Assembly (NCBI RefSeq): GCF_001748085.1
Contig: NZ_BBZK01000014.1
Location: 55,412 to 119,411, forward strand
Source of the DNA: Streptomyces sp. TP-A0874
GTDB taxonomy: Bacteria; Actinomycetota; Actinomycetes; Streptomycetales; Streptomycetaceae
Reading direction: 5' to 3'
Length of the DNA: 64,000 nt
Program-made: the position numbers and the translations under genes
The notes under the pieces: generated by a model
Told to the model about the DNA's origin: nothing
What the model saw: the letters and a program-made list of their open reading frames with translations, nothing else
The model's database searches: none
In this document: positions 27,812-35,390 of the stretch, one piece after another
Position numbering within the stretch: position 1 is the first letter of the stretch
How the letters are laid out: the number at the start of each line of letters is the position of its first letter

Positions 27812-28471
27812 CTAGCTGCTGGCCCCGTACCACTCGGGCACCCGCCAACGCTGGAACGGGCGGTCCAGCGCGTACCGTCCGTCCTCGCCCAGCAGGAGCA
27901 TCCTGCTCTCGGCGTTGTCCGGGTTGGTCAATGACTCGAATTCGGCCACCGTCCAGTGGAACCAGCGCATGCAGAACAAGCGCATGGTCAGTCCATGGGT
28001 CACCAGGAGCACGTTCGGCGGATGGTCCGGTTCCTCGAAGCTGCGGTGCAGACTCTCCAGGAAGGCCCCCACCCGGTCGTAGACGTCGGCCCCCGACTCC
28101 CCCTGCGCGAACCGGTAGAAGAAGTGGCCGTAGGCGTCACGGTACGCCTTCTGCAGCCGGACGTCCTCGGCGTTCTGCCAGTTCCCCCAGTCCTGCTCGC
28201 GCAGCCGGGGCTCCTCCCTGACCCGCATCCGGGAGGGGCTCAGGCCGAACAGCCGAAAAGTCTGGTGAGTGCGCCGGTAGGGGGAGACGTAGGCGCTGAC
28301 CCGTTCCTCGCCGAAGAGCTCGCGGAGCCGTTCACCGGCCCGCTCCGCCTGCTGCTCACCGCGCTCGGTGAGCCCCAGGGCGTGGTCGGGCTCCCGTTCG
28401 TAGATCGTGTCGTCGTCGTTCCCCACGGACTCGCCGTGCCGGATGAGGACGATGCGCTGGGGCCGTGCCAT
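27812..28471 (-). CDS. Histidine phosphatase family protein (phosphoglycerate mutase-like)
   Basis: 219 residues. The phosphohistidine motif is IRHGESVGN (Arg11, His12, Gly13, Glu14), with the second catalytic His in LLVTHGLTMR. The middle part (REQDWGNWQNAE...YGHFFYRFAQGESGADVYDRV) is a phosphatase-branch pattern, suggesting a broad phosphatase and not a glycolytic mutase. The substrate is unknown. There is no ribosome site before the ATG at 28471; TAGGGT lies exactly 6 nt upstream, so a leaderless transcript is likely. Confidence 0.92.
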   Translation of the reverse strand: MARPQRIVLIRHGESVGNDDDTIYEREPDHALGLTERGEQQAERAGERLRELFGEERVSAYVSPYRRTHQTFRLFGLSPSRMRVREEPRLREQDWGNWQNAEDVRLQKAYRDAYGHFFYRFAQGESGADVYDRVGAFLESLHRSFEEPDHPPNVLLVTHGLTMRLFCMRWFHWTVAEFESLTNPDNAESRMLLLGEDGRYALDRPFQRWRVPEWYGASS

Positions 28472-28477
28472 ACAGCC

Positions 28478-28483
28478 ACCCTA
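28478..28483 (-). promoter_or_regulatory. -10 hexamer for a leaderless histidine phosphatase transcript
   Basis: TAGGGT on the minus strand, 6 nt before the ATG. The longer word TTAGGGTGG is shared with the regions before the pat and dinG genes. Confidence 0.5.
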
Positions 28484-28617
28484 AGAGCTCCGCCGGCGAG
28501 AGTACCCGCGGTCCCCGACTGCGGTCGGCGTCCGGCGCCGGTTCGCACCTTCCGCGCCGTCGGAGGGTCACGCGAACGAACGCTGTCCGCCACCGACCGG
28601 CCCACGCCCCACGAGCG

Positions 28618-29223
28618 TCAGATGGTCCAGGACGGCTCGAGGTCGACCACCGCGCCGTCCAACTCGGCCACATCGGCTTCCAGGCGCGCCCGCAGGGCGA
28701 GCCGCGCCACCCGATCGGCCCGGTACTTCCCGTGTTCGGCGGCGGACGACCAGAGGGAGAACACCACGAACTCGCCTGCCGGTGCCTCACCGAAGACACC
28801 CCGCAGCATGCCCGGCGACCCGGCCATCGCCGGGTTCCACACCTTCTCCTGCATCGAGGCGAAGTGCTCCGCCTGGCCTTCCCTGACCCGGCAGTGGGCG
28901 ACCCGCGCCACGTCCGCCTCGGCGAACGTGGGACGGAACCCAAGCTTCACATCGAACTTGCGCTCGAACAGTCTCACCTGGGCGTCTTTGAACGTGCCGG
29001 TCTGCGCCGAGCCGAGCCGGTCATGCGAACGCGCCATGAACGAGTCGTAGAACGCACGACTCTCCCAGAAGCCGAAGAGATGGGCGACATCCGGTCGGCC
29101 CCGGCACCAGCCACCCCCCTGCGCCCGGAAGCCCGGCTCACCGAGCAACCCCGCCCACTTCCGCTGTCCCCGCTCGAAGCCTCGGCGGTCGACCACCGTG
29201 CAGCGAATCCACTTGACCAGCAC
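28618..29223 (-). CDS. DUF4937 / YdbC-like protein
   Basis: 201 residues, a two-domain ferredoxin-like fold of the dimeric alpha-beta barrel type. The N-terminal half starts VKWIRCTVVDRRGFERGQRK and the second half contains VAHCRVREGQAEHFASMQEK and FSLWSSAAEHGKY, similar to antibiotic-monooxygenase-type barrels. No catalytic role is established. The GTG at 29223 matches the family start; the longer open frame upstream is rejected. TACGAT ends 6 nt before the GTG, again suggesting leaderless translation. Confidence 0.85.
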   Translation of the reverse strand: MLVKWIRCTVVDRRGFERGQRKWAGLLGEPGFRAQGGGWCRGRPDVAHLFGFWESRAFYDSFMARSHDRLGSAQTGTFKDAQVRLFERKFDVKLGFRPTFAEADVARVAHCRVREGQAEHFASMQEKVWNPAMAGSPGMLRGVFGEAPAGEFVVFSLWSSAAEHGKYRADRVARLALRARLEADVAELDGAVVDLEPSWTI

Positions 29224-29229
29224 CGCGCC

Positions 29230-29235
29230 ATCGTA
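29230..29235 (-). promoter_or_regulatory. -10 hexamer for a leaderless DUF4937 transcript
   Basis: TACGAT on the minus strand, exactly 6 nt upstream of the GTG at 29223. Confidence 0.5.
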
Positions 29236-29303
29236 CGGCCAGCACCCGACCCCACGGCACACCGCAGCGGCCCGACCACCCTGGGCCACCGCGGAACGTC
29301 GGC

Positions 29304-29480
29304 ACCATCTCCGACTGGCGCGATCTTCGGATGACGCCGGAACAACTGGCGGCGCTCAACGCGGAGCTGATGGCCGTCATCGCCCGCCACACTCCTGACC
29401 CGGAATCCGAGCCGGCACCGGACGCCCTGCCCGTCGTCATCCAGCTCCAGACGTTCCCCCGCAAGCAGCGTGACACGTGA
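29304..29480 (+). pseudogene. C-terminal remnant of an ArsR-type regulator gene
   Basis: The frame reads TISDWRDLRMTPEQLAALNA, then ELMAVIARH, and ends PVVIQLQTFPRKQRDT at TGA 29478-29480. This is the typical C-terminal end of ArsR-family regulators that precede MFS exporters in Streptomyces. The DNA-binding domain is absent: upstream lies the start region of the DUF4937 gene. The stop overlaps the GTG of the MFS remnant as GTGA, preserving the original operon joint. Confidence 0.6.
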
Positions 29481-30012
29481 GCGGGGGTACACGCGGCGGC
29501 CTTCTGCGCCGCCACCGTGATTTCCGACTGCTGTGGTGCGGCGAGACCGCCGGCAAGTTCGGTGCCTCCGTCACCGGAGTGGCGATGCCCCTGGTCGCCG
29601 TCTGGACCTCGCATGCGAGCACCTTCGAGGTTGGACTGCTGAGCGCCGCGGCCTGGCTTCCCTGGCTACTCATCGGCCTGCCGGTCGGTGTCTGGGTGGA
29701 CCGGCAGCGACGCAGACCCATCATGCTGGCCGCCGCCGCAGCCTCTCTCTTACTCTTCGTGAGCATCCCGGTTGCCACATGGTTCGGCACTGCTGACGGG
29801 CGTGGCGGCCGTCTTCTTCCAGACCGCCTACACCGCCTACATACCCAGCATCCTGAAGCCGGAAGACCAACCCGAGGGCAACGCCAAACTGCCCGGCAGC
29901 GATGCCACCGCCCAGATCGCGGGCCTCGGCTCCGCTGGCCTGATCGCTCAGTTGGCGGGCGCCGTGAACGGATGTTCGCCAACGCCGTGACCTTCCTCGT
30001 CTCCTTCCAAGC
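29477..30012 (+). pseudogene. Truncated, frameshifted MFS exporter
   Basis: Three consecutive pieces of one MFS transporter lie in different frames. The first (29477-29788) reads RHRDFRLLWCGETAGKFG and GLPVGVWVDRQRRRPIMLAA. The second (about 29787-29972) reads LLTGVAAVFFQTAYTAYIPS and GLIAQLAGAVNG. The third (about 29973-30012) reads MFANAVTFLVSF. The first junction has also lost about ten residues of a membrane helix (WFG joined directly to LLTGV). Only about 180 of the usual ~400 residues remain. It contains a TTA codon. It was an efflux pump paired with the ArsR remnant. Confidence 0.8.
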
Positions 30013-30075
30013 GATTGGCGAGGTACATCCGCGGGTTCAGAGCTTTTCCACGGGTAGTGCAGTTCCAATACGCCG

Positions 30076-30108
30076 GAGAGGGTGCCGACCAGCAGTCGGC
30101 ACCCTCTC
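30076..30108 (-). terminator. Terminator of the recombinase operon
   Basis: GAGAGGGTGCCGAC (30076-30089) pairs perfectly with GTCGGCACCCTCTC (30095-30108) around a 5-nt loop, 84 nt past the last gene of the operon. Confidence 0.8.
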
Positions 30109-30192
30109 TCAAGTGCGGCCCGGCACCGTCGGCAGCTGGTACCTCAGCGCCGCATCAGACGCGACTCCGCCCCGGCTACTGGCGGAGATCAC

Positions 30193-30981
30193 TTATTCCT
30201 GGCGTGTCGTATTCCTCGCCTCAACCGCGCTTCGTGCTCGACGTCGCGGGCCTGGCCAGCGGTAGCCGAGCTGATCGGCGAACTCCTTTGAACCGCCGCA
30301 AACCTCGGCGACCTCGCGAGGGTCTTCGGCCGTGAGACGCGCCTCAAGGCGCTCTGCTTGGTCACCCGGGTCATCTCCGGAGACCGGAAGGATCATCCTG
30401 AACTGAAGCCAGGGATGGTCTTCTCTGATCGCGGAACGGCCGGGATGGAACAGGAAGACACTGATCTGGTCAGGTTCCCAGTGCCAAGCTGAAACGGCTC
30501 CCAGTTCGCATTTCCAGGTCGTCAGCCAGCCGACACGCTCCCGGAGCCGTTGCTCCAGCAGCCTGGCGACCGTTCGGGCCGGCCACTCCCAGCTGTGGTC
30601 GGTCGAGGCCCGGCGGACCTCCGCGTCGTACTGATTGACGTCGAATCGAAGCTCTGAGAGGTCGATATCGTCCTCATCCGGGTTGCGCCAGCCGCTCCAG
30701 ATCACGTGTTGTCCCTCGCGCCTGATGGTCACGTAGACAGCGCCGCAGCAACCTTCCGTGCACTCGGCCTCGGCAAGCCGAACCTCGCGGGGGGTGTCTG
30801 TCGCGTGAAGCGGCGAATCCGGCGCCAACAGATACCGAGGGTCATCTGCCGGCCCCTCGTCGAACACGTCGGCCAGGATGTCTCGTCCGTTGATGATCGG
30901 TCGGCATTCCACGGTGCCGTGTCGGCTTCCCAGCGGTGGCACGATGATGCGGAGGGACAGCAGATGCGGTTCTGTGGTCAT
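30193..30981 (-). CDS. Unknown protein, last gene of the recombinase operon
   Basis: 262 residues, soluble, no transmembrane segment or signal peptide. A possible metal site is AECTEGCCGAVYVTIRREG (three Cys, residues about 93-98). Many acidic and Trp residues occur in the middle (HSWEWPARTVARLL; WLTTWKCELGAVSAWHWEPD). Similar CTEGCCGA-containing proteins are scattered in Streptomyces, but I know no function. The ATG at 30981 overlaps the stop of the upstream recombinase frame as ATGA. It could be cargo of the element or a resident gene captured behind it. Confidence 0.75.
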   Translation of the reverse strand: MTTEPHLLSLRIIVPPLGSRHGTVECRPIINGRDILADVFDEGPADDPRYLLAPDSPLHATDTPREVRLAEAECTEGCCGAVYVTIRREGQHVIWSGWRNPDEDDIDLSELRFDVNQYDAEVRRASTDHSWEWPARTVARLLEQRLRERVGWLTTWKCELGAVSAWHWEPDQISVFLFHPGRSAIREDHPWLQFRMILPVSGDDPGDQAERLEARLTAEDPREVAEVCGGSKEFADQLGYRWPGPRRRARSAVEARNTTRQE

Positions 30982-33371
30982 TGGCCGATGGTCTCGGAGT
31001 CAGTGGCAGTTGTCCTGCGTGTTTCTGCTTGAAGGGAGACGGGCGACTCCGTCCTGGACATTCTTGCTCGGATGCGTCCGCATGTCGTGGGCTCGGGCGG
31101 CGAGGTAGTCGGCCCAGGAGGTCTTGGCGAAGCCTGACCAGCGGAGGCGGTGTTGGGATGGAGGCCGAGGATGCTGGCGAGGACCGGTGCGGGCAGGTCG
31201 CCAGCGAGCGCGACCAAGGCCGCGTTTCGGGCTGGCCGGGTGTCGATTCCGTGGGGCAGGAGTTTCGAGCTGAGGCCCGTCTGGGACGTGGGGCGGCCGG
31301 GGACGAGGCCGCGGAAGAGCCAAGGCTCGCCGCGGTTGGTGCGGGTGAGGGCGGCCCGGGTGTGGGGTGCTTCGGCCAACTGGTGGAGGAGGCTGGCGAG
31401 GCGGGGCGGTAGCAGGATCGGGTGCCGGTCGATGGTGAGGTAGCTGTTGCCGTCGCGGCGGCTGAGTTGGGGCGCGGAGAGGTGCCGGACGTGGGACGCG
31501 TGCAGGCCGAAGAGCAGGATCAGTGCGCCGGCGGCTCGGGTGTCCAGGGCCATGGTGGAGTCGGTCAGGCACCGTTTCAGCAGCTGCCAGCGGCCGTCTT
31601 CGTCCATCAGTTGGCTGGGCTGCTGACGTGGGATGGAAGGGACCACGAGCTTGTCGGTGAGGCCACGGCCGGTAGTCCAGGACAGGAAGTAGCGGATCGT
31701 GTAGGTGCGGGTGTTGCCTGCGTCCAACCAGCGGTCGAGGTCGTCTTGTCGAAGTCCTCCCAGGTCGAGGCCGTGATCGTCGAGCCAGGCAAGGAGCTCC
31801 AGGGCCACCAGGACGCGGGTGCGGAGGAACGAGCCCGGCTCCGCCGGGCGGCGGCGCTGGGCGGCGCGTCGTCGGGCTCGTCGCAGCAAGTGCCAGCGTG
31901 CGTAGGGACGGACCAGCTGGACGTGGCCGGCGGGACGGTCGGCCAAGACCGTCTCCAGCCAGGCGGGGATGCGGTCGAGTTCCTCATCGCGCTCTAGGAG
32001 GGCGCCGAGGTGCACGAGGGTGTGGCAGACGTAGTGCAGGTGTCGGCTGGGCGGGAGCTGATCGAGCCGCTGGTGGGTGATCGGTTCGCCGGACGCGGCC
32101 AGGCTGGCGACGAGGGCGGCGTTCGGGATGTGCTTGAGCCAGTGCAGGATGCCGCGGGGACGATCGGCCAAGGCGAGAGCGTCCCGCAGCGGCTGTAGCG
32201 GTGCCGGGATGCGCCCGTCGGGACCGGACAGTAGCTGCTGGAGGCGGGCGATGAGGACGCAGCGGGCGCACTGCGCGCCGGCGTAAGTCCGGCCGCCGAG
32301 CCCGCAGGTGCGGCAGGTGTAATCGAAGGCGGTGCCCGCGCAGGCTCCGCAGATCCCGGTGCCGTCCTCGGCGATCCCGATCAGCGGCTGGTGGCGGCCG
32401 CAGCCTGTGCAGGTTGCGGCCGCGTCCAGCACGACGGTGTAGCAGGTCGAGCAGACCGGGCCGATCGGCCAGCGGGTGTGGACGCGGCGGGCCCGTCCGC
32501 AGCGGCAGCACTCCTGGGTCAGCCCCGGGCGGCAGGTCCGGCAGGTCCATGCGCCGTCCGTCCTGCGGTGGCAGGGGCGGACTTTCCCGCAGGAGGAGCA
32601 GGTCTTGGTGGGCCCGTTGTAGCAGTCCTCGCAGATGTCCGGCCGCGAGCCGGTGGCTCGACGAGCGATGCGTCGTACTTGTCCGCAGCGGCCGCATTCC
32701 TTGATCGGCTTCTGTCGCTGGTGGTGGCAGGACGCGCAGAGCGGCCCGTCGGGGCCGTTCGACTTGGCTGGGCCGGGGATGCCGCAGCTCACGCAGGTGT
32801 ACTGGGGGCCAGTCCAGCAGGACGCGCAGAGGGGCGAGTTGTCTGCGCGGCGGGCGACCGGCATGCGTAGTTGGCCGCAGGCGACGCATTCTTCGACGAC
32901 GTCCGGGTCGACGCGGTAGCAGGAGTAGCAGATGAGGCCCTCGGCTCGGCGGGCGGCGAGCCGGGTGTCGGTGCGGCCGCATCGATCGCAGATGCCCTTG
33001 CTGCTGCGGGCGGAGCAGTTGAGGCAGAGGCGTCCGTTGGGGCCGAGCCGTGGGAGGTCCAGGTTGGATCTTCCGCAGTCGGTGCAGGCTGGCCGGACCA
33101 CGGCTGTGTGTCCCGTGGTGTGCAGGATCTTGGCGAGGCGGACTATGACAGGCGGGCAGTGGGCTTCGCCGGAGATTAGGGCCTCGGGGTGGTCGGCGAG
33201 GTGCTGGTCAAGGTCGCGGAGCGGGATGCCTCGGGCGGCCCGTGCCTCGGAGACAGCCTGAACGGCCTCCGCGCGTTCGAGGCCGGGCAGTGAGGCCATA
33301 AGGGCGGTGATCACCCGGTCCAGGGCGGCCTGCCGCTGTTCGACTCTCCGGCGGTCGCGGGCCTTGGTCAT
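30978..33371 (-). CDS. Zinc-ribbon tyrosine-recombinase-like protein (TnpB-like), probable C-terminal frameshift
   Basis: 797 residues as read. Residues about 96-371 form nine consecutive four-cysteine zinc ribbons (CxxC-N13-17-CxxC), for example CTDCG..CLNC, CDRCG..CYSC and CVACG..CASC. Residues about 515-740 resemble the core-binding and catalytic parts of tyrosine recombinases (RTYTIRYFLSWTTGRG; RAAGALILLFGLHASHVRHL; RPARNAALVALAGDLPAPVL). The expected end, RWSGFAKTSWADYLAARA with a candidate catalytic Tyr, lies in another frame after about 31146 (stop at 31000-31002). This implies a 1-nt deletion; the tail as read is a Pro/Thr-rich run. The ATG at 33371 overlaps the HTH gene stop. Confidence 0.75.
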   Translation of the reverse strand: MTKARDRRRVEQRQAALDRVITALMASLPGLERAEAVQAVSEARAARGIPLRDLDQHLADHPEALISGEAHCPPVIVRLAKILHTTGHTAVVRPACTDCGRSNLDLPRLGPNGRLCLNCSARSSKGICDRCGRTDTRLAARRAEGLICYSCYRVDPDVVEECVACGQLRMPVARRADNSPLCASCWTGPQYTCVSCGIPGPAKSNGPDGPLCASCHHQRQKPIKECGRCGQVRRIARRATGSRPDICEDCYNGPTKTCSSCGKVRPCHRRTDGAWTCRTCRPGLTQECCRCGRARRVHTRWPIGPVCSTCYTVVLDAAATCTGCGRHQPLIGIAEDGTGICGACAGTAFDYTCRTCGLGGRTYAGAQCARCVLIARLQQLLSGPDGRIPAPLQPLRDALALADRPRGILHWLKHIPNAALVASLAASGEPITHQRLDQLPPSRHLHYVCHTLVHLGALLERDEELDRIPAWLETVLADRPAGHVQLVRPYARWHLLRRARRRAAQRRRPAEPGSFLRTRVLVALELLAWLDDHGLDLGGLRQDDLDRWLDAGNTRTYTIRYFLSWTTGRGLTDKLVVPSIPRQQPSQLMDEDGRWQLLKRCLTDSTMALDTRAAGALILLFGLHASHVRHLSAPQLSRRDGNSYLTIDRHPILLPPRLASLLHQLAEAPHTRAALTRTNRGEPWLFRGLVPGRPTSQTGLSSKLLPHGIDTRPARNAALVALAGDLPAPVLASILGLHPNTASAGQASPRPPGPTTSPPEPTTCGRIRARMSRTESPVSLQAETRRTTATDSETIGQ

Positions 33372-33694
33372 AGTCCCTCAGGCCGGCGGATCATGGTCCG
33401 CCGGGCGGTCGGCAACGGCCGGACCGGTGCTTCATCTGCGGTCTTGCGGATCTCCTCGTTGATAACCCGGACCTCGATGAGGTCGCCGGGTTGGCAGTCG
33501 AGGATGTCGCAAAGCGCCGCGAGGGTGTCCATCGACAGCCGCTGCGGGGGCTGGGTGACCAGGCGGAAGACCTGTTCGCGGGAGAGGGTGATGCCCCGTT
33601 CGGCGAGCGGTCCGACCAGGTCGGTGGTCTGGAACATCTGCCGTGTAGCCATGATCTGCCGCAGGTGCCAGCGGTAGCCCATCTTCTTGATCAC
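33368..33694 (-). CDS. Small Cro/C1-type helix-turn-helix protein
   Basis: 108 residues. The helix-turn-helix region (LVGPLAERGITLSREQVFRL, then QRLSMDTLAALCDILDCQPG) is of the compact Xre/YozG type in which the HTH fills the chain. The GTG at 33694 overlaps the integrase stop as GTGA; an ATG four codons later is an alternative. It occupies the position of the small third factor (TnpC) in Tn554-like operons and may set site choice or autoregulate the operon, which is inference. Confidence 0.85.
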   Translation of the reverse strand: MIKKMGYRWHLRQIMATRQMFQTTDLVGPLAERGITLSREQVFRLVTQPPQRLSMDTLAALCDILDCQPGDLIEVRVINEEIRKTADEAPVRPLPTARRTMIRRPEGL

Positions 33695-34818
33695 GTCTCG
33701 TCGTCCTCCCAGAGATCGCCGTGCCGTTCCTTCAACACCCGCTGGAGCAGCCGGTTGCGGTACTCGTCCGAGACGCCGGTGTAGATCGCGGTAGTGCTGG
33801 CGTATGCGTGGCCGACCTGGTCCTGGACGAACCGCTCGGGGTAGCCGAACTCGACGAGATGCGTGACGTAGCTGTGGCGGAGCCCGTGCAAGTCGAGTTC
33901 TTCCGGCAGATCCGCGGCCTTGCGGGCGGTTTCGAAGGCTTCGTCCAGACGCCGGGTCGACATCCTGCCGCGGCGTTCGGTGATCCAAAGGGCGGGGTGT
34001 TTCCCCGGGGAGAAGGCCGGGCGGACCTCCTCCAGGTACTGATCGAGGAGGCCGACGCTCCAGTCCAGTTCAGGGACGGTCAAGACGGTGCGGCGCTTGG
34101 GCGGGCCGCCCTTGGAGGACTTTCCGTAGCGTACGAACAGGCCGCCGAACCGACCGTACTGCGGCATCTTCGGGTTCCGCCGCATGTCTGCCAGGTCGAG
34201 GCCGCATGCTTCCTGGCGGCGCAGTCCGTAGGCGTAGATGGTCTTGAGGAGGATCGCGTCCCGAAGGGCGGCGAGGGATCCCTTGCGGCGCCGGGCCCGG
34301 ATCTCGTCGACCCGTGCGTCCGCTGCGTCGAACAGGGCCTGGACCTCGTCGTAGGTCAGCGGGCGCCGACTGGCGTCGCCCTCGTATTCGCTGCTGTGGG
34401 TGACCGTGTTCCACTCGTGCAGGATCTGCACGGGCGCCTGGCCGAAGCGTTCCAGACAGCGCACGGGCCAGCCGTAGCGAGCGTCGGTGGCGTACTCGCA
34501 GAACATTCGGAGGGCGTTCTGGTAGTTCCGCCCGGTGGACACGGCGAACTTTTTGCGGCGCGACCTCAGGTGGTCGATGAACGCCTCGACCTCGGCAGGT
34601 TCCCACTGCCAGGGGTACTGGTTGGTGAACTCCGCGAACCGCCGCACCACCGACAGCCGCGGTTTGATCGTCCCGTCCTCATCCAGGAACCGGGTCCTCT
34701 GCTGCCGGGCCCAGCCGTCCAGCATCGCCTCGAAAACCGCTGGCTCCGGCTCCAGATGCACGACGCCGTCGGCCAGCACCAGGTGCGCGGCACCCGGAAG
34801 ATCCACCCCTCGACTCAC
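33691..34818 (-). CDS. Tyrosine site-specific recombinase/integrase (TnpA-like)
   Basis: 375 residues with all catalytic residues of the family: Arg200 (YGLRRQEA), a Lys in the beta-hairpin (YGKSSKGG), His311-xx-Arg314 (HGLRHS), His337 (QVGHAY) and the nucleophile Tyr346 (TAIYTGVS). A SAM-like core-binding domain precedes them (about 35-125). It should therefore be active, unlike its zinc-ribbon partner. The start GTG at 34818 lacks a ribosome site; the AT-rich TTAAAT 5 nt upstream suggests a leaderless or near-leaderless mRNA. Confidence 0.92.
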   Translation of the reverse strand: MSRGVDLPGAAHLVLADGVVHLEPEPAVFEAMLDGWARQQRTRFLDEDGTIKPRLSVVRRFAEFTNQYPWQWEPAEVEAFIDHLRSRRKKFAVSTGRNYQNALRMFCEYATDARYGWPVRCLERFGQAPVQILHEWNTVTHSSEYEGDASRRPLTYDEVQALFDAADARVDEIRARRRKGSLAALRDAILLKTIYAYGLRRQEACGLDLADMRRNPKMPQYGRFGGLFVRYGKSSKGGPPKRRTVLTVPELDWSVGLLDQYLEEVRPAFSPGKHPALWITERRGRMSTRRLDEAFETARKAADLPEELDLHGLRHSYVTHLVEFGYPERFVQDQVGHAYASTTAIYTGVSDEYRNRLLQRVLKERHGDLWEDDET

Positions 34819-34881
34819 GATGCATTTAACGCAACATCGTTGAATCAGTTACGGCGGCGTCCCTGGCCAGGGGAAACGGGA

Positions 34882-34915
34882 CTGGCCGCCCCGGGTGTAG
34901 GCCCGGGGCGGCCAG
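34882..34915 (-). terminator. Terminator of the 49-aa gene
   Basis: CTGGCCGCCCCGGG (34882-34895) and CCCGGGGCGGCCAG (34902-34915) form a perfect 14-bp stem with a 6-nt loop, 3 nt after the stop of the 49-aa gene. Confidence 0.88.
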
Positions 34916-34918
34916 GTG

Positions 34919-35068
34919 TCACTTCTTCTTGGACTTGCCGGTCTTCGTCTGCGACAACGCGCTGGCCGCCACAGACTTCTGCGCCGGGGTCGACTTCGGG
35001 CTGTTCAGCTGCTTGCTGGCCTTCGCAGCAACCTTCTTGCTGGTCTGACGCTTGTTCGTCATGTTCAT
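34919..35068 (-). CDS. 49-aa Lys/Ser/Ala-rich small protein
   Basis: The 49 residues begin MNMTNKRQTSKKVAAKASKQ, contain PAQKSVAASALSQ, and end GKSKKK. The charge is strongly positive and there are no hydrophobic or cysteine residues of note. Small proteins with the same KVA.KAS...KS.A.SALSQ layout occur in many bacterial mobile or variable loci; I know no function. GGGAGGGAG stands 4 nt before the ATG at 35068 (an ATG two codons later is also possible) and a perfect terminator follows the stop, so the gene is very likely expressed. It lies on the same strand, upstream of the integrase. Confidence 0.8.
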   Translation of the reverse strand: MNMTNKRQTSKKVAAKASKQLNSPKSTPAQKSVAASALSQTKTGKSKKK

Positions 35069-35196
35069 CACTCCCTCCCTGGTTGCTTTTGCATCGCAGA
35101 CCAGGACGTGATGTCATGCAGGTTCCTACACGCGCAGGACATTACGTTCCTGACTGCAACGACCGCCCGGCCTCCTACAAGGCTGGGCGTTCGTCA

Positions 35197-35247
35197 TTCC
35201 AGGGGCTTGAGCCCCTGGAACGATCTCTTCTCGCGCCTTCGGCGCGA
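35197..35247. repeat. Two adjacent perfect hairpins at the right edge of the island
   Basis: TTCCAGGGGC-TTGA-GCCCCTGGAA (35197-35220) is a 10-bp stem with a 4-nt loop. TCGCGCC-TTC-GGCGCGA (35231-35247) is a 7-bp stem with a 3-nt loop. Neither follows a gene end closely, so they are not obvious terminators. They may mark the element boundary or be part of a short interspersed repeat. Confidence 0.5.
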
Positions 35248-35289
35248 CGCGTGTCCTCAGAACGCAGCCGTGGTGTACCAACTGCGGAA

Positions 35290-35326
35290 AGGGAGGGGCG
35301 TCAGCCCAGGGCTGACGCCCCTCCCT
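35290..35326 (-). terminator. Terminator of nrdJ
   Basis: An 18-bp perfect inverted repeat (35290-35307 with 35309-35326) centred on a single A, 64 nt past the nrdJ stop codon. Confidence 0.88.
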
Positions 35327-35390
35327 CACAGAGATCACACTTCAGATTCAGCTACGTCGGGTGTTGCATCCGACGCAATTCCGCCCGGTA

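Larger units (their letters stand above)
30076..34818 (-). mobile_element. Tn554/RIT-like recombinase operon (putative integrative element)
   Basis: Four minus-strand genes overlap by 4 nt at each joint (GTGA 33691-33694, ATGA 33368-33371, ATGA 30978-30981): integrase, small HTH protein, zinc-ribbon recombinase, unknown 262-aa protein. A hairpin at 30076-30108 closes the unit. Tandem overlapping recombinase genes are the mark of Tn554-like and RIT elements, which leave no terminal repeats. I find no direct repeats at the edges. It lies between a decayed transporter and nrdJ, in an otherwise core gene order. The true ends may extend to about 35.25 kb, taking in the 49-aa gene. Confidence 0.6.

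Noticed and set aside
30000..35300. Terminal direct repeats, a tRNA attachment site or IS inverted repeats bounding the island
   Set aside because: I compared both flanks by eye and found only short chance matches, and no tRNA gene. Tn554-like elements are not expected to have such repeats.
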